Assembly (NCBI GenBank): GCA_025996895.1
Contig: BNTW01000015.1
Location: 1 to 42,716 of the forward strand
Direction: 5' to 3'
DNA length: 42,716 nt
Origin: Bacteroidia bacterium
GTDB taxonomy: Bacteria > Bacteroidota > Bacteroidia > Bacteroidales > Azobacteroidaceae
Shown: positions 20,796-31,645 of the stretch, piece by piece
Layout of the letters: every line of letters starts with the position of its first letter
Numbering within the stretch: position 1 is the first letter of the stretch
Position numbers and translations under genes: made by a program
The notes under the pieces: generated by a model
Told to the model about the DNA's origin: nothing
What the model saw: the letters and a program-made list of their open reading frames with translations, nothing else
Database searches by the model: none

Positions 20796-23786
20796 TTAAA
20801 AATTAAGCGTTAACCCTAAACTGAACGTTCTCGGATTAGGATAGAAATTGTTATCAATACCACCGGCAATTTCAGGATCGACACCATCATATTTGGTAAT
20901 AGTGAATACATTCTGAACAGAGAGGTTGAGCGCTAAATCCAGCGCATTGGCAATGCGTCCAAAATTATAACCTACAGTAAAATAGTCCATTTTCAGGAAA
21001 GAAGCATTTTGCAAGTAATAGTCGGACATTAAATTCCGGTTATAAAATTGGGAGTTATTAATATCTTTCACCGTATTCATTAAGAAATTATTCGGATTGA
21101 ATAACTGCGAATAGTTTCCTAAATCGGAGAATGTATTGTTGTACATATAATTCCCTATACTTGCCCGAAGCGAAGTGCCTGCCGACCATTTTTTGTAGGT
21201 GAAATTGGTATTGAAGCCCAGGAATACATCCGGTTCCGGTTTATGAACGAAATATTTGTCTTGTTCGTTGACAACACCGTCGCCATTCAAATCGGCATAA
21301 GCGCCTTCCACCGGCGTTCCGTCTTCAAAATACAATTGTTTGTAAAGGTAGAACGTATTGGGTGCATGATTCACAGAGTGCATTTGTATGTTATTCCCTG
21401 TACCACCGGAGATTCCGCCGGTTGGAGTTCCCACATAATTGGATCCTGCTGCATTAGCCGTGGTTAATTGCGTAATTTTGGTGTGGTTGAAGGTGGCATT
21501 GAAACCCATATCCCATCGCATATCTTTCGTATCAATGGCTACAACCCCCAAGGTAACTTCCACACCATTGTTTTCCATGCTACCGATATTTTTTGTAATA
21601 CGGTTCGTAAAGTTGACTCCCATGGGAATATCAATCGTATTCAGCAAATCTTTCGTTTTTTTGAAGTAATAATCCACACCGCCATACAAACGGTTGTTGA
21701 AGAAACCCCAGTCTAAACCCACATTGGTAGTAGCGGTTTGTTCCCATTTATGATCCTTATCATATCCACTGGGTCTGTATCCTTGATAGAACTGATCGCC
21801 TAATTGATATTGTGCATTCAAATCACTTAAAGAATAAACCGGAATATAGTCATAATCATTGATACCATCTTGTTGACCGGTAATACCATAACCCAAACGC
21901 AACTTCAAATTCGACAGCTTGTCAAATCCTTTTAGAAAGTCTTCTTCATTGATTCTCCATGCCAATGCTACCGACGGGAAAGTTCCCCAGCGATGGTTTT
22001 TACTGAAACGGGAAGAACCATCCTGACGAATCGTTGCCGTTAACAAGTATTTGCTCATCAAACTGTAATTCAAACGTCCATAGAATGAGATCAATGTATT
22101 TTGATAGGGATTGGTCGGATAGGTAGGTGTAGATACAATATAATCTCCGGCATAGTCAGTTGTGATATAATTATAATCGGTAGTTTTCCAATCCTGGTAA
22201 GTATAACCACCCATCACCTCTAAACGGCTGGACTTAAACTCTTTGGCATAATTCAAATAGAACTCCAACAAAAGGTTGCGCTTATCTTGTTTCCCTTTAC
22301 TGCGTTCTCCTCCTTCACCTTGCGTAAATTTATCCGGAGCCCAGGGAAGATAATACGTATTTCCTTCACTGTTGGAAATATCATAACCCAAATTCAAGTT
22401 AGCTCTCAATTCGGGTAAAAAGTGCATTTTATAATCAAACTGGATATTACCTATACTACGCAACACATCATATTCGTCGTGTTTAGCATTCAGTAAAGCT
22501 ACCGGATTTTTTGTTGCTAAGGAATTGGGAAGACCTGTATCGCCATTCATCCACGTCCAATAACCATTGAACTTGTCAAACCCTTCGGCTGTAACGGGTT
22601 GTGTCGGATCCATACGAACAGCAGCGCCGATAGCATCCCCATTACCAAAAAAAGAGTTGGTATAGGTCCCCTTTAAGTTGATGTTTACATTCAAATGTTG
22701 ATCCAAAAGCACAGGAGATAAACTGATGGCAGCACTTCCCCGTTTCATATTGTCGGTTTTCAACACACCGTCTTGACTGATGAACCCCGCAGAAACGCGA
22801 TAAGGAAGATCTTTAACCGATCCGCTTACACTGATATTATTATCGGTAGTAAACGCATTCCTATAAATTTCTTTTTGCCAATCGGTGTTGGCTGTTCCTA
22901 AATATCCAATGTATTTATCATCTGTAAAAGGATTATTTTGAACGACTTCCCGAAATTCATCCGCACTCATTACATCTACTGTTTTAGCAATGGTGGAGAT
23001 GGAATTTTGAGTCGAAAGATTTACTTTCAAGGCTTGCCCTTTGGTTCCCTTTTTAGTCGTAATAATAATCACCCCATTGGAAGCGCGTGAACCATAAATT
23101 GCGGTTGCAGAAGCATCTTTCAAAATGTTCATCGACTCAATATCATTAGGATTGATGGTGGAAAGAACATCCGACGAACCGGTAATTCCACTATTGGCAA
23201 CAGGTACTCCATCGATCACAATCAAGGGATCATTACTGGCATTCAAAGAAGCACCACCCCGGATGCGGATACGGCTACCCGAACCGGCACGACCGCCATT
23301 GGAAGTGATTTGCACGCCGGCTACTTTACCTGTCAGCAATTCGGCAGCTGAAGTGGCAACTCCTTTGGCAAAATCTTTTTCACCGATCGCGGTAATCGAA
23401 CCAGTCAAGTCACCTTTTTTCATGGTACCATAACCGATGACCACCAATTCATCCAATAATTGAGTGTCTTCTTTCATCACAATATTCAATGTCGATTTCC
23501 CTGCCACCGAAATTTCCTGCGTAGCATAGCCGATGTAGGAAATGACCAACACCGCATCGTCCGCTACATTTAGTTGGAAATTGCCGTCCAAATCCGTAGC
23601 CGTTCCTGCTGTGGTTCCTTTTACTGATACTGAAGCACCGATAACCGCTTCACCGGTTGCATCGACAATCGTACCCGAAATAGATTTTGAATTTTGAGCA
23701 GAAACACTCAAGCTAATCAACATACATATAAATAAGGTATATGCACGTTGAAGTCCTTTAATAAGTAGTTTTCTCTTCTTGTTCAT
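20796..23786 (-). CDS. susC: SusC TonB-dependent maltooligosaccharide transporter
   Basis: The 996-residue protein has a signal peptide (cleavage after SVSA), a CarboxypepD_reg-like domain (SISGTIVDATGEAVIGASV), the plug start LVVIGYGTMKKGDLTGSI, the signature IRIRGGASLNASNDPLIVIDG, and a 22-strand-type barrel ending LGLTLNF. It imports starch fragments with SusD using TonB energy. It is the first structural gene of the operon, has an exact -7 element at 23822-23829, and lies downstream of the regulator susR. Its length is close to B. thetaiotaomicron SusC. Confidence 0.93.
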   Translation of the reverse strand: MNKKRKLLIKGLQRAYTLFICMLISLSVSAQNSKSISGTIVDATGEAVIGASVSVKGTTAGTATDLDGNFQLNVADDAVLVISYIGYATQEISVAGKSTLNIVMKEDTQLLDELVVIGYGTMKKGDLTGSITAIGEKDFAKGVATSAAELLTGKVAGVQITSNGGRAGSGSRIRIRGGASLNASNDPLIVIDGVPVANSGITGSSDVLSTINPNDIESMNILKDASATAIYGSRASNGVIIITTKKGTKGQALKVNLSTQNSISTIAKTVDVMSADEFREVVQNNPFTDDKYIGYLGTANTDWQKEIYRNAFTTDNNISVSGSVKDLPYRVSAGFISQDGVLKTDNMKRGSAAISLSPVLLDQHLNVNINLKGTYTNSFFGNGDAIGAAVRMDPTQPVTAEGFDKFNGYWTWMNGDTGLPNSLATKNPVALLNAKHDEYDVLRSIGNIQFDYKMHFLPELRANLNLGYDISNSEGNTYYLPWAPDKFTQGEGGERSKGKQDKRNLLLEFYLNYAKEFKSSRLEVMGGYTYQDWKTTDYNYITTDYAGDYIVSTPTYPTNPYQNTLISFYGRLNYSLMSKYLLTATIRQDGSSRFSKNHRWGTFPSVALAWRINEEDFLKGFDKLSNLKLRLGYGITGQQDGINDYDYIPVYSLSDLNAQYQLGDQFYQGYRPSGYDKDHKWEQTATTNVGLDWGFFNNRLYGGVDYYFKKTKDLLNTIDIPMGVNFTNRITKNIGSMENNGVEVTLGVVAIDTKDMRWDMGFNATFNHTKITQLTTANAAGSNYVGTPTGGISGGTGNNIQMHSVNHAPNTFYLYKQLYFEDGTPVEGAYADLNGDGVVNEQDKYFVHKPEPDVFLGFNTNFTYKKWSAGTSLRASIGNYMYNNTFSDLGNYSQLFNPNNFLMNTVKDINNSQFYNRNLMSDYYLQNASFLKMDYFTVGYNFGRIANALDLALNLSVQNVFTITKYDGVDPEIAGGIDNNFYPNPRTFSLGLTLNF

Positions 23787-23821
23787 GATATTTTTTTATT
23801 AAATTTAAAATATTGAATAAA

Positions 23822-23848
23822 CAAAAGTATGTAAGAATTAAAAACAAA
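23822..23848 (-). promoter_or_regulatory. Promoter of the sus structural operon (TTTG / TACTTTTG)
   Basis: On the minus strand an exact -7 element TACTTTTG (23829-23822) follows a TTTG (23848-23845) after 15 bases. The -7 element ends 35 bases before the susC ATG, leaving a short AT-rich leader. Transcription from here would serve susC through susB. Confidence 0.6.
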
Positions 23849-23901
23849 AATTTTTATCTAATAAAAAACTAAATTGAAATATTTATTAATCAATTAAACA
23901 G

Positions 23902-23911
23902 TAATCGATTA
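23902..23911. promoter_or_regulatory. Palindrome TAATCGATTA upstream of the susC promoter; operator candidate
   Basis: A perfect 10-base palindrome lies about 53 bases upstream of the -33 element, with a related AT-rich inverted sequence beside it (TTAATCAATTAA). The distance fits an activator site, and SusR, encoded next door, is the obvious candidate. In such AT-rich DNA a 10-base palindrome can be chance. Confidence 0.3.
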
Positions 23912-23965
23912 GTGTTTTTTTAACAGGTAAAAAATCTAAAATAAATATTATGAAAAAATTAAATT

Positions 23966-25630
23966 TTAATTGCCGATTTTCATGATTTGCTCTTCCAACG
24001 AATCTTTAAACAGGGATTTGTTTTTGAGTTTGGAACGGTAAGTATAAACCGTCGTGATGGAATAGCGCAGGAAAACGGCGATTTTGGAACTGTCGTTAAT
24101 GCCCAAACGAATCAATGCGTAAATGCGCAGTTCGGTATTCAGCAATTCACCCGGTTTGACGGTTTGTTTTTCTTCTTTCGGAAACAAGGCATTAAATTCT
24201 TCGATGAACGTGGGATAAATCCGCAAAAAAGTTTCGTCGAAGTTGATGTGAAAGTCTTTCAATTCTTCTTCAACGAATGTCGTGGATTTGAGGGCTTTGT
24301 ATAATTCTTCCAATTTTCCTGCGCCGGCAATACGGTTGAGATTTCGGCGATAGTTGTCTAATTTTTCTATATAATTGGAACAAAGGTCGATAAATTTTCC
24401 CAAATAGGTTTCTTTCACTAAGTTGGTTTCCGACAGTTTCCGGTTGACGTCTTCTAAATCATTGTTGAGGTGGTGTAGTTTCAGGTTACTTTCCTGCAAA
24501 TCTTCGTTCAACTTGCTCAATTTGACGTTTGTGCGGTGCAATTCTTTTCGTATGCGGACAATCCGCTGCATTTGCCGGTAAACATAAACGACGGCAATAA
24601 CCAAAAACAACGATAAAATACTGACTAACAGCAAATAAATCTTTAATTCCTTTTGTTGTTTGCCGACTTTTGCCTGATAAGCGGTATTGATGATCGGGAA
24701 AATTTTCGTGATTTCGTACGTCCGAAAACGCGAATTACAGAAAATCGCATCTTCCATAGACGATTGAACGCATTTGTAGGCGTTGTCAATGTCACCTTCT
24801 TGAAACAAAATCAAGGCTAAGGCCTGTGTCGAAGTGTTTTCTTTGATGGCATTTTTAATGTCGCATATCGCCGAAATCGCAAAATACTTTTTCTGCATCG
24901 CGATATTTCCCTCTTTCTTGTAAATATTGGCCAATATGCTGTTTAAAATCGCACGATCGTGGTCTTCCGTGAGCGAATACGACAACAAATCCGTCAAAAT
25001 GGCTTTCGCTTCGGTGGTTTTGTCCTCGTCCGTCAATTTTTCGGCCGAAAGTATTTGAAATGTTTTGGACCCCGGCGAAAGAATGTTTAACAAAGAATCC
25101 CGGTAATTATTGCTTTTCCTGAAAAAGTCGTTGCGTTTATCGACTTGCGATTCGGCATAATAACGATACAGTCGTTTGTAGGCTTCCAGATAATTATAAA
25201 ACAACGTTTCCGGCAAGTGCACAAATTGGCTTCGGTCAAGACTTTCGAGCATGTCAATGGATTCAAAAAAACGAGCGGTCTGCCAATACATATACGCTAA
25301 ATTCAATTTTGTTTCGTAAATGTATTCCGTATTTTTCAATTTCTTCGCAATCTGCAAATTATGATGCAAGTAATAAATAGCGGAATCCGTTTGATAAATA
25401 TAAAATTCCGCATAAAGCTGATTGTTAATCGTATAGAGCTGATTATCGGTTAATTCCGGTATGTTTAATCCCTTTTTTATATCGTGGATACGTTCCTCTT
25501 TATCCGCCGAATACATCGCTTTGTTTTCCAAGACCGAATAGAGTTCGCGGAAAATGGAATTCGTTGCGGTTTTTGCCGGAAGATGACATGCAAAAAATAA
25601 CAATACTGTTAGACACGAGAGTTTTTTCAT
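23966..25630 (-). CDS. susR: SusR-type membrane-bound transcriptional activator
   Basis: The ATG at 25630 (MKKLSCLTVLLFF) gives a signal-like N-terminus; the frame's TTG at 25645 falls in the leader. In the resulting 554 residues, an N-terminal periplasmic region with TPR-like helices (about 25-325) is followed by one strong membrane helix (about 330-352, IYLLLVSILSLFLVIAVVYVY). Then come a leucine-rich coiled coil (about 360-405) and a C-terminal cytoplasmic helix-turn-helix (about 505-540, LGINDSSKIAVFLRYSITTVYTYRSKLKNK). This is the architecture of Bacteroides SusR and its DUF6377 relatives, which sense maltooligosaccharide in the periplasm and activate sus genes. It lies 180 bases upstream of susC on the same strand and is divergent from the MscS gene. 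Confidence 0.9.
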   Translation of the reverse strand: MKKLSCLTVLLFFACHLPAKTATNSIFRELYSVLENKAMYSADKEERIHDIKKGLNIPELTDNQLYTINNQLYAEFYIYQTDSAIYYLHHNLQIAKKLKNTEYIYETKLNLAYMYWQTARFFESIDMLESLDRSQFVHLPETLFYNYLEAYKRLYRYYAESQVDKRNDFFRKSNNYRDSLLNILSPGSKTFQILSAEKLTDEDKTTEAKAILTDLLSYSLTEDHDRAILNSILANIYKKEGNIAMQKKYFAISAICDIKNAIKENTSTQALALILFQEGDIDNAYKCVQSSMEDAIFCNSRFRTYEITKIFPIINTAYQAKVGKQQKELKIYLLLVSILSLFLVIAVVYVYRQMQRIVRIRKELHRTNVKLSKLNEDLQESNLKLHHLNNDLEDVNRKLSETNLVKETYLGKFIDLCSNYIEKLDNYRRNLNRIAGAGKLEELYKALKSTTFVEEELKDFHINFDETFLRIYPTFIEEFNALFPKEEKQTVKPGELLNTELRIYALIRLGINDSSKIAVFLRYSITTVYTYRSKLKNKSLFKDSLEEQIMKIGN

Positions 25631-25652
25631 AAAAATAGCATTCAACCGATTA

Positions 25653-25660
25653 CAAATTTA
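25653..25660 (-). promoter_or_regulatory. -7 promoter element for susR
   Basis: On the minus strand the bases read TAAATTTG, an exact TAnnTTTG, 22 bases before the susR ATG. No TTTG is visible at the -33 position. It is back to back with the mscS promoter 33 bases away. Confidence 0.5.
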
Positions 25661-25668
25661 CGTGAATT

Positions 25669-25701
25669 TTTGGAATTAAAAAGAATAAATGTATAAATTT
25701 G
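25669..25701 (+). promoter_or_regulatory. Promoter of the MscS-type channel gene (TTTG / TAAATTTG)
   Basis: TTTG at 25669-25672 and an exact -7 element TAAATTTG at 25694-25701 are separated by 21 bases. The -7 element ends 19 bases before the ATG, implying a very short leader. Confidence 0.5.
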
Positions 25702-25720
25702 CGTTTTTAATTGCTCGAAT

Positions 25721-27085
25721 ATGTATAGAATAAAACATTTTTATCTTCTCGTCGTCTGTTTTTTAGCGTGGACAGGTGCATCCATGCCGGTTTATTCGCA
25801 ATCGGAAATGAAAGATTTTTTGAACGATGTAGTAGATTCTATTGCCACCATTGCGCAATCGCCCGATCAGGCAGTGGATAGCGCGCAGTTGAAAATCGAG
25901 CAAACACAGCTGACAGACGGTGCTTTAACCGGGAAAAACATGGAAAAGCTGAAACATTTTTTGCTGTTTGTGTTGGTCTTAATCGTTCAATATCTATTGA
26001 TTCTATTGACGAATTTCGGATTTCAGAAACTCAAACTTTGGGTGGATTCCAAGAACGACCGCTACCTCAAACCGGTTTATATCAAAAAGTACGAGTTTTT
26101 GAGCATCGCCAAAGAGAAGCAAGTAGTCTTTTTCCTGCTGAATATTTTGCGATACCTGGTGATAATCGTTCAGTTAATCATTTCGATACCGATTTTGTTC
26201 AGCATTTTCCCGCAAACGGAATATCTGGCGATACAGATTTTTTCGTATATCCTTATGCCGGTAAAAAAAATCGCGTGGAGTATCATCCATTACATTCCCA
26301 AGTTATTTGTGATTTTGGTCATCTGGTTAGTCATCCGCTATGTCGTCAAAGGGCTTGGCTATCTGGCGAACGAAATTGAAAAAGGCCGGTTGAAAATCAC
26401 CGGATTTTATCCCGATTGGGCGCGCCCGACCTTCACGCTTATTCGATTTTTACTCTATGTCTTTATGCTTGTATTGATTTATCCGTATTTGCCCAATTCC
26501 GACTCTAAAATTTTTCAGGGCATTTCGGTTTTTCTGGGAATAATTGTTTCGTTCGGCTCGAGTGCGGCCATCGGCAATTTGGTTTCGGGAATGATTATCA
26601 CTTATATGCGTCCGTTCCAAATCGGCGACCGTATCAAAATAAACGATATTATCGGGAATGTGATGGAACGAACACCGATTGTGACGCGAATACAAACCCT
26701 GAAAAATGAGATAGTTACCATTCCTAATTCGACCATTATCAATTCGCAGAGTACCAATTTGAGCCGGTCGGCAAAGACGAAAGGCCTGATTATTTATTTC
26801 TCTATCACTTGCGATTACGGAGTAGATTGGCGGACTATCCACCAATTGCTGATTGATGCGGCACAAGCGACAGAAGGCGTATTGTCCGACCCACACCCTT
26901 TTGTTCTTGAAACAGCATTCGATGATTCAATTGTATCGTACGAAATCAATGCTTACATCAATGACGCAGATCAATTGATGCAGATAACTTCCGCTTTGAG
27001 GGAAAATATACAGGATAAGTTCAAGGAAGCGGGTATCAGTTTGTCGTCCGCACAATATGTAAATCTCGTATCTAATCAAAAATAA
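25721..27085 (+). CDS. MscS-family mechanosensitive channel
   Basis: The 454-residue protein has a signal peptide (cleavage near VYSQ, 24-27), a short periplasmic stretch, then about five membrane helices (near 75-98, 136-163, 190-215, 235-257 and 262-290). The last is the glycine- and alanine-rich pore helix running into SFGSSAAIGNLVSGMII. The MscS beta domain follows (FQIGDRIKINDIIGNVMERTPIVTRIQT, then EIVTIPNSTIINSQSTNLS), with a C-terminal alpha/beta domain. It would open under membrane tension to release solutes. It is longer than E. coli MscS because of extra N-terminal helices, as is common in Bacteroidota. It is transcribed away from susR and ends 57 bases before the atp promoter. Confidence 0.93.
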   Translation: MYRIKHFYLLVVCFLAWTGASMPVYSQSEMKDFLNDVVDSIATIAQSPDQAVDSAQLKIEQTQLTDGALTGKNMEKLKHFLLFVLVLIVQYLLILLTNFGFQKLKLWVDSKNDRYLKPVYIKKYEFLSIAKEKQVVFFLLNILRYLVIIVQLIISIPILFSIFPQTEYLAIQIFSYILMPVKKIAWSIIHYIPKLFVILVIWLVIRYVVKGLGYLANEIEKGRLKITGFYPDWARPTFTLIRFLLYVFMLVLIYPYLPNSDSKIFQGISVFLGIIVSFGSSAAIGNLVSGMIITYMRPFQIGDRIKINDIIGNVMERTPIVTRIQTLKNEIVTIPNSTIINSQSTNLSRSAKTKGLIIYFSITCDYGVDWRTIHQLLIDAAQATEGVLSDPHPFVLETAFDDSIVSYEINAYINDADQLMQITSALRENIQDKFKEAGISLSSAQYVNLVSNQK

Positions 27086-27128
27086 TCTTAAAAAACGCTT
27101 GTAAATAATGAAAAAGTTGTTTTTTTAA

Positions 27129-28909
<1,781 letters not shown>

Positions 28910-28912
28910 AGA

Positions 28913-29227
28913 ATGAGTGGATTGTTTGCACATAAAGAGCCTTGGATTTGGTTAGCGGGAGTAGTCGTATTCTTGTCGGCTTATGCTCTGCTTACGGTTT
29001 GGCTGGTGAATAAAGCGAAAAACCGGCAGGGACAGTTGGTTTCGCTCTATATGGCATTAAAAATCGTTAAGTTGCTGCTATTTGTGAGCGTTTTATTAGC
29101 CTACCGGTTAATGATTAATATAGAAACGGTGCGTTTTACAATCATTACGATTGTTTTGTATTTGATCTATCTTTTGATGGATACATTCTTTTTAACCTAT
29201 AAAGAAAGGAAATGGAAAGAAAAATGA
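28913..29227 (+). CDS. Small membrane protein of the atp operon, AtpI-like position
   Basis: The 104-residue protein has three hydrophobic helices (about 11-32, 43-67 and 73-96) and a basic tail (KERKWKEK). It lies between atpC and atpB, where Bacteroidota carry a poorly conserved I-like protein that may help assemble the c ring or handle magnesium. Its stop overlaps the atpB ATG (ATGA). The sequence alone does not prove AtpI homology; the assignment rests on position, size and topology. Confidence 0.65.
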   Translation: MSGLFAHKEPWIWLAGVVVFLSAYALLTVWLVNKAKNRQGQLVSLYMALKIVKLLLFVSVLLAYRLMINIETVRFTIITIVLYLIYLLMDTFFLTYKERKWKEK

Positions 29228-30339
29228 AAAATAATAAACAAATACTGTCTGTCATTGCGGGCTTGATCCGCAATCCCTTGACTTTTATTGTATTGTTCTT
29301 ATTTTTCGGAACATATATCATTCATGCAGAGGACGAAACGCCCGAACTCAATGTCAGCGAGTTAATTCTCGAACATGTAGGCGACAGCTATGATTGGCAC
29401 ATTACTACTTTCGGTCATACGCACGTTTCCATTCCTTTACCGGTAATTGTGAAAGGACAGACAAGCGGTTGGCATATTTTTTCTTCTGCAAAATTTCATC
29501 ATGGACATGCAGAATATCAGGGTTTTCACATTGCTCACGAAGGCGATTACAAAGGAAAAATCGTTGAAACATCGGCTTCGGGTGAAGAAGTCCGTCCCTG
29601 GGATTTTTCTCTGACCAAAAATGCGGCTTCTTTGCTGCTGAGCAGCTTGGTTTTGGTTATTCTGATTTTGATTTGCGCGAATTGGTATAAGAAACGGGAA
29701 GGACAACCGGAAAACGCCTCACCCAACGGCTTTGTCGCTTTTGTGGAATGGGTAATTATGAGTGTTGTCGACGGAGTAATCAAGCCGTGTATCGGCAAAA
29801 ATTATCAACGTTATACACCTTATTTATTGACGGCTTTTTTCTTTATTATTTTCAATAACTTGGTAGGATTAATTCCACTGTTTCCGGGTGGCGCGAATGT
29901 AACCGGCAATATCGCAGTTACTTCCGTTTTGGCTTTATTCACGTTTGCGATTGTCAATTTGTTCGGAACTAAAGAATATTGGAAAGAAATTTTTTGGCCG
30001 GATGTGCCTGCATGGTTGAAAGTTCCTATTCCGATTATGCCGGCAGTTGAGTTTTTAGGTATATTCACCAAGCCGTTTGCATTAATGATACGTTTGTTTG
30101 CGAGTATATTATCCGGTCATGCGTTGATATTGGGGCTGACGTGCATGGTTTTCCTGACCGTGCGGCTGGGTGTTGCCATGAATATCGGAATGTCTGTTTT
30201 CTCGGTAATTCTCTCTATATTCAGCGATTGCGTGGAACTGTTGGTAGCCTACATTCAGGCTTATGTTTTCACGATGTTGTCAGCAGTATATATCGGATTG
30301 TCGCAGGTAGAGCCACATCATGTAAAAGTAAAAAAATAA
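29224..30339 (+). CDS. atpB: Fo ATP synthase subunit a with periplasmic N-terminal domain
   Basis: The ATG at 29224, overlapping the previous stop as ATGA, is preferred over the ATG at 29212; it gives 371 residues. The N-terminus is a signal peptide or first helix (about 6-34, ending HAED), then a His-rich periplasmic domain (about 36-130), as in other Bacteroidota. The membrane part carries the essential Arg290 (FALMIRLFASILSGH), the proton-channel Arg, and the Gln of the final helix (YIQAYVFTML). Residues 9-19 (SVIAGLIRNPL) are encoded by an inserted REP-like palindrome, so part of the signal peptide is repeat-derived. Confidence 0.95.
   Translation: MKNNKQILSVIAGLIRNPLTFIVLFLFFGTYIIHAEDETPELNVSELILEHVGDSYDWHITTFGHTHVSIPLPVIVKGQTSGWHIFSSAKFHHGHAEYQGFHIAHEGDYKGKIVETSASGEEVRPWDFSLTKNAASLLLSSLVLVILILICANWYKKREGQPENASPNGFVAFVEWVIMSVVDGVIKPCIGKNYQRYTPYLLTAFFFIIFNNLVGLIPLFPGGANVTGNIAVTSVLALFTFAIVNLFGTKEYWKEIFWPDVPAWLKVPIPIMPAVEFLGIFTKPFALMIRLFASILSGHALILGLTCMVFLTVRLGVAMNIGMSVFSVILSIFSDCVELLVAYIQAYVFTMLSAVYIGLSQVEPHHVKVKK
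29248..29277 (+). repeat. REP-like palindrome embedded in the atpB signal-peptide codons
   Basis: Arms ATTGCGGG (29254-29261) and TCCGCAAT (29267-29274) pair with one G-T match around loop CTTGA. The element is a near-copy of the one at 1934-1960, starting TGTCATTGCGGG in both. It is translated in frame as SVIAGLIRNP, a peptide familiar from repeat-derived segments in many annotated proteins (from memory). Confidence 0.85.
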
Positions 30340-30362
30340 AAAATATAAACAATAAAAATTAA

Positions 30363-30620
<258 letters not shown>

Positions 30621-30629
30621 TACAAAATT

Positions 30630-31124
30630 ATGTCGTTATTAACCCCGGATCCTGGTTTGCTTTTTTGGATGCTGTTTTCTTTCGGGATAGTATTCTTTAT
30701 ATTGGCTAAATTCGGTTTTCCTGTCATTGTTAAAATGGTGGAAGAACGGAAAGCCTATATCGACCGCTCATTGGAAGCAGCCAAAGAAGCTCATTTGCGG
30801 TTGGAAGGAATCAAAGAAGAAAGCGAAAAACTGTTGAGCCAGGCGCGCGACGAACAGGTGCGCATGTTGCGGGAATCCAACGATATGCGTACTAAAATTA
30901 TCAACGACGCGAAAGAGCAAGCACGCGAGGAAACAGGCAAAATCATGAACGAAGCCAAAACGGCCATTCAAAAGGAAAAAGAAGCAGCCCTGCGCGATAT
31001 TAAACAGCAGGTTGCCCAACTTTCGATTGATATTGCCGAAAAAATCCTTCGTAAAAATCTTTCAGACAAGCCGGCGCAAATGGAGTTGGTGGATAAATTA
31101 ATTGCGGAAGCACAGAAAAATTGA
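30630..31124 (+). CDS. atpF: Fo ATP synthase subunit b
   Basis: The 164-residue protein has one N-terminal membrane helix (about 9-33, LLFWMLFSFGIVFFILAKFGFPVI) followed by a long charged helix rich in Glu, Lys, Ala and Arg. It ends with the conserved VAQLSIDIAEKILRKNLSD segment that meets the delta subunit. It forms the peripheral stalk. Its stop (TGA, 31122-31124) lies just before the atpH ATG at 31127. Confidence 0.95.
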   Translation: MSLLTPDPGLLFWMLFSFGIVFFILAKFGFPVIVKMVEERKAYIDRSLEAAKEAHLRLEGIKEESEKLLSQARDEQVRMLRESNDMRTKIINDAKEQAREETGKIMNEAKTAIQKEKEAALRDIKQQVAQLSIDIAEKILRKNLSDKPAQMELVDKLIAEAQKN

Positions 31125-31126
31125 CA

Positions 31127-31645
31127 ATGATTTCGACCAGATATGCACGAGCCATCTACGCTTTTGCTGCCGAAAAAAGCAGCGAAGATGCTGTGTATCG
31201 AGAAATGAAGCTATTAATACATAATTTCTCGGCATATCCTGTTTTGCGGAAAGTGATGAGCGACCCGACAGTTTCTTCCAACGAAAAAATCAAACTGCTT
31301 ACAACTGCTTGCGGTATTCAGGTCGGTGAGGTACTGAAGCACATTGTCCGCACGGTAGTTGAAAACGGAAGAGCCAACCAGATGGAAAACATCGCTCTGA
31401 TGTATGGCGAAGTCTATAAAAAAGCCAAAGGGATCGTGTCGGCGCAATTGACAACAGTCGAGCCGGCCGGTGAAAAAATAAAAGCAGCGTTGATTAAGGT
31501 TATTTCCAACGGAACAAGCGAAAACGTAGAGTTTCAGACGCATACCGACCCCGAACTGATTGGCGGTTTCGTGCTGGAAGTTGGAGATCAACGATTGGAC
31601 GCAAGTGTAAAAGACCAATTAAGAAGAATGAGATATGAATTCTGA
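31127..31645 (+). CDS. atpH: F1 ATP synthase delta subunit
   Basis: I use the ATG at 31127 ([14 protein letters not shown]), which gives the family's usual N-terminus; a TTG two codons earlier overlaps the atpF stop. The 172-residue protein has the N-terminal six-helix bundle ([16 protein letters not shown]) and the C-terminal family signature [23 protein letters not shown]. It connects the peripheral stalk to the top of F1. It overlaps atpA by 11 bases, indicating tight translational coupling. Confidence 0.95.
   Translation: MISTRYARAIYAFAAEKSSEDAVYREMKLLIHNFSAYPVLRKVMSDPTVSSNEKIKLLTTACGIQVGEVLKHIVRTVVENGRANQMENIALMYGEVYKKAKGIVSAQLTTVEPAGEKIKAALIKVISNGTSENVEFQTHTDPELIGGFVLEVGDQRLDASVKDQLRRMRYEF

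Noticed and set aside
23913..23933. TTTTTTA/TAAAAAA inverted repeat after susR, considered as a terminator
   Set aside because: The stem is purely A-T and lies in AT-rich DNA, so it would be weak and could be chance.
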